Source: an uncultured Clostridia bacterium (GTDB lineage: Bacteria; Bacillota; Clostridia; Christensenellales; Borkfalkiaceae). Taken from it: a DNA stretch of 39,835 nt. The position numbers were made by a program, and so were the translations under genes. Location of the stretch: contig CALVLT010000020.1 of the NCBI GenBank assembly GCA_944340905.1, positions 1-39,835 of the forward strand, read 5' to 3'. The notes under the pieces are model-generated. The model did no database searches. It was not told where the DNA came from and saw nothing but the letters and a program-made list of their open reading frames with translations. Shown in pieces: positions 1 to 6,542 of the stretch (positions are counted from its first letter, which is position 1; each line of letters begins with the position of its first letter).

Positions 1-73
1 GTACTCCCGGCGGGAATCGAACCCACAACGGCCCCTTAGGAGGGGGCTGTTATATCCATTTAACTACGGAAGC
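1..73 (-). tRNA. tRNA-Arg (anticodon CCU)
   Basis: Read on the minus strand this folds as a full cloverleaf. A 7-bp acceptor stem pairs GCTTCCG with CGGGAGT (two G-U type pairs), the anticodon stem is GCCCC/GGGGC, and the loop CTCCTAA gives anticodon CCT. The T-arm contains GGTTCGATTCC. The discriminator base A lies at position 2 and the first C of the CCA end at position 1, so the 3' end runs to the window edge and it cannot be seen whether the full CCA is encoded. It reads the AGG codon. Confidence 0.95.
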
Positions 74-147
74 ATTTTGAATTTTTAACTTGTCGACTCC
101 GAAAACGATAGCCAGACCGCAGAAATAAAACTTGTACAACAATAGGT

Positions 148-176
148 ATATTACACCATTTTATCCGAAAAAGCAA
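148..176 (-). promoter_or_regulatory. Promoter of tRNA-Arg
   Basis: On the minus strand TTGCTT (171-176) and TAATAT (148-153) are separated by 17 bp, a sigma-A type promoter about 75 bp upstream of the tRNA. It lies just downstream of the collagen gene terminator, so the tRNA is probably transcribed independently. Confidence 0.6.
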
Positions 177-190
177 GGATTTTCAGTCCG

Positions 191-227
191 CCAAATAAAA
201 TTTCCCGCGGGATATTCCCGCGGGAAA
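191..227 (-). terminator. Rho-independent terminator of the collagen-like gene
   Basis: A perfect 11-bp inverted repeat (201-211 and 217-227, TTTCCCGCGGG with its complement) with a 5-base loop is followed on the minus strand by the T-rich tract TTTTATTT. It lies about 24 bp past the stop codon of the collagen-like gene. Confidence 0.85.
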
Positions 228-250
228 CGTACTGGCTCCGTCAGGTGCCA

Positions 251-1321
<1,071 letters not shown>

Positions 1322-1528
1322 TCTTTTCCTCCGTGATCGCGCAGATGCGCGCGGCGCAGTGCGCAGAAGTGCGCAATGCCCGTATCCCATCATAATCGGA
1401 TGACAAAAAGAAGGTGACAGATAGGCTCCAAAGATATAAAATATAAAATCTATACCTTATAAACTAAGTTTGCATTCGCCTCGCGATGCCTGACACCCCG
1501 CGCGTCCCCTCCTTCATACGATAAAGGG
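1322..1528. promoter_or_regulatory. Divergent intergenic region with AT-rich core
   Basis: This 207-bp gap separates the head-to-head collagen-like and glycosyltransferase genes. It contains a very AT-rich stretch (about 1434-1465) rich in TATA-like words on both strands, unlike the GC-rich surroundings. I do not see a convincing paired -35/-10 for the vegetative sigma factor, so sporulation-type promoters are possible but not shown. Confidence 0.4.
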
Positions 1529-2569
1529 ATGAAACTTTCGGTATGCATGATCGTAAAGGACGAGGAACAGGTGCTTGCGCGCTGTTTGGACAGCGTGCAG
1601 GATGCGGCGGACGAGATCGTCATCGCCGACACGGGCAGTACGGACGCAACGTGCGAAATTGCGCGCCGCTACACCGACAAGGTCTTTTTCGTTCCGTGGA
1701 CGGATGACTTTTCCGCCGCCCGCAATTTTTCCTTTTCCAGGGCGGGCGGGGACCTTCTGATGTGGCTGGACGCCGACGACGTGATCTTGCCCGACATGCT
1801 CCCCCGCCTTGCCGCCCTGAAGGCGCGCATGCGGGCGGAGAACGCGGACATGGCGGTGTGCAGATATGTGAACGGCGGCTGCGCCTACCTGCGCGAGCGC
1901 ATCATGCGCCGCAGCGCGGGCTTTCGCTGGGAGGGGCGGGTGCACGAATGCATCCCCCCGCACGGGAAGGTCATCCGCGACGAATTTGCGGTGCACCACC
2001 TGGGCAGCGACAAACCGCGCGGCGCACGCAACCTGCACATCTATCAGAAGTGGCGCGCCGAACAGCCGCTCGGCGGGCGCGACCTGTTCTATTACGGGCG
2101 GGAGCTGTATTACAACCGCCTGTACACCGAGGCGGCTGCCGTGCTGGAGGAGATGCTCGCGGGCGACGGGTGGTACGTCAACAAGATCGAGGCGTGCCGC
2201 GTGCTTGCCGACTGCTTTGCGGCACAGGGACGGCGCGAACGCGCGCTCGACGCCCTGCTGCACGCCTTCCGCTACGGTCTGCCGCGCGGGAGCATCTGCC
2301 ACGCCATCGGCAGAAACCTGCAGGAGGCGGGAAGATTACGCGAGGCGGTCTGGTGGTACGAGCGCGCCCTGGACTGTCCCGACCGCTCCGCCGAGGGCGA
2401 CTTTGACCTGCCCGAAGAGCGCACGCTGTTTCCCCTTCTGGGCTTGACCTACTGCCACTATGCGCTCGGCGAGGAGGCGCTCGCACGCGAGTGCCATGCC
2501 CGCGCCGCCGCCCTCGCGCCCGAGCACCCCTCCGTCCTCCACAACGCCGCCTTTTTCAAAACACATTAA
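1529..2569 (+). CDS. Family 2 glycosyltransferase with C-terminal TPR-like region
   Basis: A 346-residue protein. The N-terminal half is a GT-A/GT2 domain: the opening LSVCMIVKDEE and TGSTDAT form the nucleotide-sugar binding part, and WLDADD (DxD at residues 81-84) is the metal/nucleotide-binding motif. From about residue 190 the protein is helical with TPR-like spacing (YYNRLYTEAAAVLEEML, ACRVLADCFAAQGRRERAL). This architecture is shared with SunS-like and other peptide- or protein-modifying GT2 enzymes. AAAGGG lies close to the ATG, giving a weak ribosome-binding site. The gene is divergent from the collagen-like gene, so glycosylation of that protein is an attractive but unproven role. 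A terminator follows immediately. Confidence 0.88.
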   Translation: MKLSVCMIVKDEEQVLARCLDSVQDAADEIVIADTGSTDATCEIARRYTDKVFFVPWTDDFSAARNFSFSRAGGDLLMWLDADDVILPDMLPRLAALKARMRAENADMAVCRYVNGGCAYLRERIMRRSAGFRWEGRVHECIPPHGKVIRDEFAVHHLGSDKPRGARNLHIYQKWRAEQPLGGRDLFYYGRELYYNRLYTEAAAVLEEMLAGDGWYVNKIEACRVLADCFAAQGRRERALDALLHAFRYGLPRGSICHAIGRNLQEAGRLREAVWWYERALDCPDRSAEGDFDLPEERTLFPLLGLTYCHYALGEEALARECHARAAALAPEHPSVLHNAAFFKTH

Positions 2570-2601
2570 AAAAGAAACAAACTTTCGTCTGTTCCTTTTT
2601 T
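2570..2601 (+). terminator. Terminator of the glycosyltransferase gene
   Basis: An A-rich arm (AAAAAGAAACAAAC) pairs imperfectly with GTCTGTTCCTTTTT across a TTTC loop directly after the stop codon, ending in six T residues. Its right arm begins the 41-bp unit duplicated at the end of tRNA-Pro. Confidence 0.75.
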
Positions 2602-2820
2602 GGTCGAGGCGACGGGATTTGCGCCTTTGGCGGCGCGCCCCGGTGCACAGCCCACCGGGCTGATGCAGTTTGCTCTCACGCTTTCTGTACCCAAACACCG
2701 TTGCGCAAACCGCTCGCTCCCGCTCGCGCCTCCGCCCTCAAATCCCGTCGGTCTGCTTTTCCAACCAAAGAAAGGACAGACTTTGGTCTGTCCTTTCTTT
2801 GGTCGAGGCGACGGGATTTG
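2581..2820. repeat. 41-bp direct repeat including the 3' end of tRNA-Pro
   Basis: Bases 2581-2621 repeat at 2780-2820 (offset 199) with four mismatches; the last 21 bp, which in the second copy are the T-arm/acceptor end plus CCA of tRNA-Pro, are identical. An 11-bp inverted copy of part of it (GACGGGATTTG at 2611-2621, complement at 2739-2749) lies between. The enclosed 158 bp have no recognisable gene. This layout resembles the footprint left by an element that integrated at a tRNA 3' end. Confidence 0.85.
2764..2803 (-). terminator. Hairpin at the 3' end of tRNA-Pro
   Basis: A perfect 18-bp inverted repeat (2764-2781 and 2786-2803) with a TTTG loop. Its right arm includes the encoded CCA end and discriminator base of the tRNA, so on the precursor RNA it could act as terminator and possibly affect 3' processing. 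There is no long T tract after it. Confidence 0.6.
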
Positions 2821-2876
2821 AACCCACGACCTCTTGGTCCCGAACCAAGCGCGCTACCAATCTGCGCTACGCCTCG
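2800..2876 (-). tRNA. tRNA-Pro (anticodon CGG), CCA encoded
   Basis: Minus-strand cloverleaf: acceptor CGAGGCG/CGCCTCG, D-arm GCGCAGATTGGTAGCGC, anticodon stem CTTGG/CCAAG with loop TTCGGGA (anticodon CGG), T-arm GGGTTCAAATCC, discriminator A, then CCA encoded at 2800-2802. It reads CCG codons. The CCA end lies within the right arm of the following hairpin. Confidence 0.97.
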
Positions 2877-2888
2877 GCAAGCTATCTT

Positions 2889-2917
2889 ATTATACCAAAC
2901 ACGGCCCGCTTTTGCAA
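2889..2917 (-). promoter_or_regulatory. Promoter of tRNA-Pro
   Basis: Minus strand: TTGCAA (2912-2917), 17-bp spacer, TATAAT (2889-2894), about 12 bp upstream of the tRNA 5' end. The stretch from here to the tsf terminator (to about 3030) has no other feature I can support. Confidence 0.75.
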
Positions 2918-3030
2918 GCGATTTTTGCGGTGTAAACACATTTGCGGTGCAGTCATTTCAAGTTTCTTGCCGACGGACGGAACGCTCGGAACATACCGTC
3001 AACTCTTGAACTTTCGTGCCCCCTTTCCAT

Positions 3031-3059
3031 AACAAAAACCGCTGCCGTAGCAGCGGTTT
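3031..3059 (-). terminator. Terminator of rpsB-tsf
   Basis: Inverted repeat AAACCGCTGC (3036-3045) and its complement (3050-3059) around a 4-base loop, followed on the minus strand by TTTTTGTT. It lies 15 bp past the tsf stop. Confidence 0.88.
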
Positions 3060-3074
3060 GGGAACCAAACGATC

Positions 3075-3971
3075 TTACTTCTTCATTGCCTCGACCTGCT
3101 TGTTCACTTCCTCCTGCAGGTCCTCGCTCTTCTTTTCCAGCCCTTCGCCGCGGACGAAGAAACAGAAACGCTTGAGCTGCGCGCCGCCCGCCGTTGCCAG
3201 CAGCTGCGCGATGGTCATCTTGTCGTCCTTGACGAACTTCTGATCCATGAGGCAGTTCTCTTCATAGAACTTCTTGATCTTGCCCATGACGATGCGCTCG
3301 GCGATGTTGGCGGGCTTGCCCTCGTTCATGACCTCCTGCGTGAGGATGGCCTTTTCCTTGTCGAGCGTCTCCTGCGAAACTTCCGCCGCCGTCATGTACT
3401 GCGGCTTCGCAAACGCAACGTGCAGCGCCACGTCGTGCGCGACCGCCTTTGCCTGCTCGCTTGCCTCGCCCGAGAAATCGAGCATGACGCCCATCGTGCC
3501 GCCCATGTGGATATACGTCTCGATAAAGCCCTCCGTCTCATACACCGCAAAGCGGCGAACGGAGATCTTCTCGCCGATGACGGCGATCTGCTCCTGCACA
3601 TACGTTTCGACGGTCTTGCCGCCCATATCGGAGGCAAGCAGCTCTTCCACCGTAGCGGGCTTGACCGCAGCGATCTGCTTTGCGACGGCGCTTACAAGTT
3701 CCTTGAACTTGTCGCCCTTGGCAACGAAGTCGGATTCGCAGTTGACCTCGACGAGCACGCCGACCTTGCCCTCGACAAGGGCATATACGATGCCCTCCGC
3801 CGCGATCTTGGAGGCGCGCTTTGCCGCCTTTGCGATGCCGCGCTCTCTGAGAAGGTCCGCCGCCTTGTCCATGTCGCCGTCTGCATCGACCAGCGCGCGC
3901 TTGCAGTCCATCATGCCTGCGCCCGTCTGTTCGCGCAGTTTCATTACGTCTTTTGCCGTGAATTCTGCCAT
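3075..3971 (-). CDS. tsf: Translation elongation factor Ts
   Basis: A 298-residue EF-Ts. It catalyses GDP/GTP exchange on EF-Tu in the cytoplasm. The N-terminal UBA-like domain MAEFTAKDVMKLREQTGAG and the following MMDCKRAL are family signatures, as is CESDFVA in the first core subdomain. The start at 3971 follows GGAGAA and matches the family N-terminus; 21 codons upstream in the same frame are Arg-rich and without counterpart in the family. The gene follows rpsB by 22 bp in the standard rpsB-tsf operon and ends at a terminator. Length is normal. Confidence 0.97.
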   Translation of the reverse strand: MAEFTAKDVMKLREQTGAGMMDCKRALVDADGDMDKAADLLRERGIAKAAKRASKIAAEGIVYALVEGKVGVLVEVNCESDFVAKGDKFKELVSAVAKQIAAVKPATVEELLASDMGGKTVETYVQEQIAVIGEKISVRRFAVYETEGFIETYIHMGGTMGVMLDFSGEASEQAKAVAHDVALHVAFAKPQYMTAAEVSQETLDKEKAILTQEVMNEGKPANIAERIVMGKIKKFYEENCLMDQKFVKDDKMTIAQLLATAGGAQLKRFCFFVRGEGLEKKSEDLQEEVNKQVEAMKK

Positions 3972-3993
3972 ATCCGTATTCTCCTTTTTTTCG

Positions 3994-4770
3994 TCACTCC
4001 GCCGCAGGCTCCTGCGCCGCGACGACTTCTTCAATGTCCTTCGGCTCGGCGGGAACTTCCGCCGCCGCCTGCTCCATCACGGGCGTTTCGCCCTGGTTCG
4101 CCTCGATGACCGCATTCGCAATGACGGACGAAATGAGCTTGATGGCGCGGATCGCGTCGTCGTTGCCGGGAATCACGTAGTCGATAAGGTCGGGATCGCA
4201 GTTGGTATCCGTGATCGCGATGATCGGAATGTGCAGCTTGCGCGCCTCGGCGACCGCGATGTCCTCGTTGTGCGGGTCGACGACAAAGAGCGCGCCGGGC
4301 ATGCCGCGCATGTTCTTGATGCCGCCCAGGTTTTCCTGCAGCTTGCCCATCTCCTTTTTCAGGCCGAGCACTTCTTTCTTGGGGAGCAGCTCGAACTCGC
4401 CCGACGCCTCCATGCGCTCGAGGCGTTCAAGATAGTCGATGCGGGAGCGGATGGTCTTGAAGTTGGTGAGCGTGCCGCCCAGCCAACGGGAATTGACGTA
4501 GTACTGCCCGCAGCGCTCCGCCTCCTCCTTGATGGCGTCCTGCGCCTGGCGCTTGGTGCCGACGAACAGGATGCTCTTGCCCGACTTGACAAGCTCGACG
4601 ACAAAGGCATAGGCCTCTTCGATGAGCTTCGCCGTCATTTCAAGGTCGATGATGTGGATGTCGTGACGGGCTGCGAAGATGTACTTCTTCATCTTCGGGT
4701 TCCACTTTCTCGTCTGGTGCCCGAAATGGACGCCTGCCTCGAGAAGTTGCTTCATGGTGATCACTGCCAT
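3994..4770 (-). CDS. rpsB: 30S ribosomal protein S2
   Basis: A 258-residue S2 protein of the small ribosomal subunit, required to load S1. Family signatures are [22 protein letters not shown] at the N-terminus, [13 protein letters not shown] in the middle and [25 protein letters not shown] toward the end. A 35-residue acidic, Ala/Glu-rich tail follows the core and is common in Clostridia. GGAGG is 5 bases before the chosen ATG. It is the first gene of rpsB-tsf, with its own promoter about 115 bp upstream, leaving a leader in which autoregulation by S2 would act in other bacteria. Confidence 0.97.
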   Translation of the reverse strand: MAVITMKQLLEAGVHFGHQTRKWNPKMKKYIFAARHDIHIIDLEMTAKLIEEAYAFVVELVKSGKSILFVGTKRQAQDAIKEEAERCGQYYVNSRWLGGTLTNFKTIRSRIDYLERLERMEASGEFELLPKKEVLGLKKEMGKLQENLGGIKNMRGMPGALFVVDPHNEDIAVAEARKLHIPIIAITDTNCDPDLIDYVIPGNDDAIRAIKLISSVIANAVIEANQGETPVMEQAAAEVPAEPKDIEEVVAAQEPAAE

Positions 4771-4883
4771 AATTTCCTCCGTTTTACCTCCCCGCAATGT
4801 GTTTGATCCGCACCTGTCCGCATGCAAAAAATTTACGGACACGGAGAGCGGCGCATACGCGGGTGCGTATTTACAGCCTTATG

Positions 4884-4912
4884 ATTTTACCATAGAACGC
4901 CCGCAAGCGCAA
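4884..4912 (-). promoter_or_regulatory. Promoter of rpsB-tsf
   Basis: Minus strand: TTGCGC (4907-4912), 17-bp spacer, extended -10 TGGTAAAAT with hexamer at 4884-4889. The roughly 105-base leader contains a small hairpin (ATACGC/GCGTAT near 4854-4870), a possible S2 leader structure. Confidence 0.6.
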
Positions 4913-4929
4913 GCGTTTTTGCCCCGTTT

Positions 4930-5259
4930 TCATACAATTTTTGGCATTTCGGCGTCGCCGTGCCCCTCCTGCGCCTCGGCTGTCTCCTCCTCGAGAATGA
5001 GCGCGATCTGCGCGAGCGCGTCCGCCGCCTTGGCGAATGCCTCCCTGACGCCCTGTTTTTGCCGCGCGGCCGCCTGCCCGCCCTCCTCCCAGTGCGGACA
5101 ATCCGGGTGAAACAGCTGCTTTTTCTTTTCCCCCTTGCGCATCTGCCCATTCGCACATATGCCGCAGGACACCTTGCACAGCTTTCCGTTCCTGATAAAG
5201 TAGTGCTGTGTAAAATGGATACATGTTTCGCACCGACGGTCGTTTTCCACTGTCTGCAT
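4930..5259 (-). CDS. Small Cys-rich (zinc-ribbon-like) protein of unknown function
   Basis: A 109-residue protein of a family I do not recognise. Its first 53 residues contain seven Cys (CETC, CKVSCGIC and DCPHW) plus His residues, suggesting one or two zinc-binding knuckles. The rest is helical and changes from basic (KGEKKKQ) to acidic (LEEETAEAQEGHGDAE). GGGAGG lies 6 bases before the ATG, which supports real translation. It is upstream of the rpsB promoter in the same direction. Function unknown; a metal-binding accessory or nucleic-acid-binding protein would fit. Confidence 0.7.
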   Translation of the reverse strand: MQTVENDRRCETCIHFTQHYFIRNGKLCKVSCGICANGQMRKGEKKKQLFHPDCPHWEEGGQAAARQKQGVREAFAKAADALAQIALILEEETAEAQEGHGDAEMPKIV

Positions 5260-5429
5260 TTCTCGCCTCCCTTTTTTCAGATTTTACCGTCTTTTTTCTG
5301 AAAAATCCTGCAAACCGTAAAAATTACGGAAATATTTTTCAACGAAATTCATTATAACAAATTTCTGTTCAAAAATATCAAGGAAAAAGAATTTATACCG
5401 CCAATACAAAAAGATTTTCTTTGAAATGG
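5260..5429. other. AT-rich spacer
   Basis: An AT-rich stretch between the small Cys-rich gene and the sRNA promoter. I see no open reading frame with a ribosome-binding site and no strong hairpin. It presumably holds the promoter of the Cys-rich gene. Confidence 0.5.
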
Positions 5430-5458
5430 TTGACAGATCGCAAAAACGGTGATAAAAT
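5430..5458 (+). promoter_or_regulatory. Promoter of the small antisense RNA
   Basis: TTGACA (5430-5435), 17-bp spacer, TAAAAT (5453-5458): a near-consensus sigma-A promoter on the plus strand, with no protein gene downstream in that direction, pointing at a terminator 55-95 bp away. Confidence 0.85.
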
Positions 5459-5464
5459 AAAAGA

Positions 5465-5552
5465 GCAACAGAGGGGCGCTACCTTTCAACGGTTAGCCCT
5501 GTGTCGATTAAAATAACCGCTTCCAGCTGCTAACTTGGGCGGTTATTTTTTT
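5465..5552 (+). ncRNA. Candidate small RNA antisense to the 3' end of a peptide mRNA
   Basis: An RNA of about 88 bases is predicted from a near-consensus promoter to a rho-independent terminator (stem AATAACCGC at 5512-5520 with its complement at 5539-5547, then seven T residues). There is no translatable frame in it. Its last part is complementary to the end of the opposing 34-codon gene and that mRNA's terminator. This convergent, 3'-overlapping layout is the one seen in txpA/RatA and bsrG/SR4 type I toxin-antitoxin pairs. Boundaries are inferred from the promoter and terminator. Confidence 0.7.
5512..5552. terminator. Bidirectional terminator shared by the two convergent small transcripts
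   Basis: A 9-bp stem (5512-5520/5539-5547) is flanked by a seven-T run on the plus side and TTTTAAT on the minus side, so it can end both transcripts. The stop codon of the peptide gene (5543-5545) lies inside the stem. Confidence 0.8.
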
Positions 5553-5647
5553 ATGATCACGTAGATTTTGTCCTTTGTCACTCGAAAAGAGATGATAATT
5601 TCTTGTTCCACCAAGTAGAACAGAAACCGCAGGAATGTAAAATCCAT
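5543..5647 (-). CDS. 34-residue hydrophobic/basic peptide, candidate type I toxin
   Basis: The peptide starts MDFTFLRFLFYLVEQ, continues with a beta-prone stretch and ends IYVIIKK. A strong ribosome-binding site (AAGGGGGTGG) lies 4 bases before the ATG and a consensus promoter (TTGACC, 17 bp, TATAAT) lies about 90 bp further upstream, so this is a real transcription unit and not a chance frame. The leader has two hairpins (GCAAC/GTTGC and GGAAATA/TATTTCC) and a CCCC run able to pair with the ribosome-binding site, typical of repressed toxin mRNAs. The frame closes inside the shared terminator with the opposing sRNA. I recognise the arrangement, not the protein family; a small membrane-active peptide is the best guess. 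Confidence 0.6.
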   Translation of the reverse strand: MDFTFLRFLFYLVEQEIIISFRVTKDKIYVIIKK

Positions 5648-5734
5648 ACGACCACCCCCTTATGTAGGAAATACTCATCATATTTCCCCCAAGGGGCTAA
5701 CCGCCTATTTGCAACGCCCATGTTGCCTGTTTCG

Positions 5735-5763
5735 ATTATATCATATCTTTGTTTCGGGGTCAA
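5735..5763 (-). promoter_or_regulatory. Promoter of the 34-residue peptide gene
   Basis: Minus strand: TTGACC (5758-5763), exactly 17 bp, TATAAT (5735-5740). This is the best sigma-A match in the window; transcription should start near 5728. Confidence 0.85.
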
Positions 5764-5786
5764 CCCCTTTTGAACGACTTTACAAT

Positions 5787-5823
5787 TATGCGCGGCGGCA
5801 CCTGTTCGGTGCCGCCGCGCATA
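5787..5823. repeat. Isolated perfect 16-bp hairpin
   Basis: TATGCGCGGCGGCACC (5787-5802) and its complement (5808-5823) around TGTTC. It sits between the rnpB-side terminator and the peptide promoter. There is no T tract, so it may be a boundary element or a degenerate terminator. Confidence 0.6.
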
Positions 5824-5857
5824 GGTATCTGAATCTTTACAAGGCATAATAAAAGCA

Positions 5858-5888
5858 CGCGCCCCGAAGGCTGAGCCTTCGGGGCGCG
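5858..5888 (-). terminator. Distal terminator of the rnpB region
   Basis: A perfect 14-bp GC-rich stem (5858-5871/5875-5888) with loop TGA, followed on the minus strand by GTGCTTTTATTA. It lies directly after the second (distal) copy of the rnpB 3' end. Confidence 0.75.
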
Positions 5889-5891
5889 AAA

Positions 5892-6142
5892 TTTTCAAAA
5901 GGTACTTCGAGGCGGACCTGTAAGCCGGGTTCTGTCGAGCGCGGTCTCGTCGCCGCAAAGCGCCATTTCCCCCGCCGCGCGCATCCTTGCGGCGGGCGTG
6001 CAACGCTTGCGGCTCCTCTTCCCACAAAAATGCTGCGCCTTTTTGCGGGAGCCAATATACGATAAATGCCCGCGCAGGCGGACATTTTTTTCAAAAGGTA
6101 CTTCGAGGCGGACCTGTAAGCCGGGTTCTGTCGAGCGCGGTC
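5892..6142. repeat. Perfect 55-bp direct repeat: duplicated 3' end of rnpB
   Basis: Bases 5892-5946 are identical to 6088-6142 (offset 196). The right copy is the authentic 3' end of rnpB, including the ACAGAACCCGGCTTA signature; the left copy is an orphan fragment. The 141 bp between hold no recognisable gene but include a terminator-like hairpin at 6064-6087 and a G+C-rich hairpin (CCGCCGC...GCGGCGG, about 5971-5995). Confidence 0.93.
6064..6087 (-). terminator. Proximal terminator-like hairpin after rnpB
   Basis: Arms AAATGCCCGC (6064-6073) and GCGGACATTT (6078-6087) pair with one G-U. On the minus strand it begins 10 bases after the RNase P RNA 3' end and closes in ATTTATC; a seven-T run follows it on the plus strand. 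Confidence 0.6.
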
Positions 6143-6450
6143 ATTTATCTACGCCTACCGTCGCCGATAGGCTCCAGCGGTATTCACGGCTGTGCTCGGG
6201 CGGGCAACCCACATGAACACAGCCCAACCTTGCATCGGACGGGGTTTACATGGCACGGGGCGTTACCGTCCCGTCGGTGAGCTCTTACCTCGCCTTTCCA
6301 CCCTTGCCGCTAAAAAAGCGGCGGTCTATTTCTGTTGCACTTTCCTTGAAGTCGCCTTCACCTGACGTTATCAGGCGTCCTGCCCTGCGATGCCCGGACT
6401 TTCCTCGTCGTATTCGGGATACGCCGCGGCCGCGCAGTCCGCTCGAAGTA
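6097..6450 (-). ncRNA. rnpB: RNase P RNA
   Basis: About 354 bases on the minus strand. It is the catalytic RNA that removes 5' leaders from tRNA precursors. Visible signatures are GAGGAAAGTCCGGGC in the 5' third and ACAGAACCCGGCTTA near the 3' end (together P4 and neighbouring conserved core), and a P1 helix pairing TACTTCGAG with CTCGAAGTA at the two termini. A consensus -10 (TATAAT at 6456-6461) sits 6 bases before the 5' end, with no good -35. It is divergent from pyk. The ends are set by P1 and could be off by a few bases. Confidence 0.95.
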
Positions 6451-6455
6451 TCTTG

Positions 6456-6461
6456 ATTATA
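6456..6461 (-). promoter_or_regulatory. -10 element of rnpB
   Basis: TATAAT on the minus strand, preceded by GG. The -35 region (around 6479-6484) does not resemble TTGACA. Confidence 0.55.
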
Positions 6462-6482
6462 CCACAAATTCCGAAAAAAAGC

Positions 6483-6510
6483 TTGTATTTTGCAGAGAAT
6501 ATGATAAAAT
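6483..6510 (+). promoter_or_regulatory. Promoter of pyk
   Basis: TTGTAT (6483-6488), 16-bp spacer, TAAAAT (6505-6510), about 30 bp before the pyk start codon and back to back with the rnpB promoter. Confidence 0.6.
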
Positions 6511-6542
6511 AGAAGAGGAAAAATTTTTCATAAGGAGATCGT

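Noticed and set aside
2336..3009. Frames around tRNA-Pro with peptide-like text such as RRDLNPRPLGPEPS
   Set aside because: This is the well-known artefact of translating a tRNA and its flank; the sequence folds as tRNA-Pro.
5578..6094. 149-residue and 85-residue minus frames between the peptide gene and rnpB
   Set aside because: They read through the rnpB 3' duplication, a terminator and a promoter, without a ribosome-binding site.
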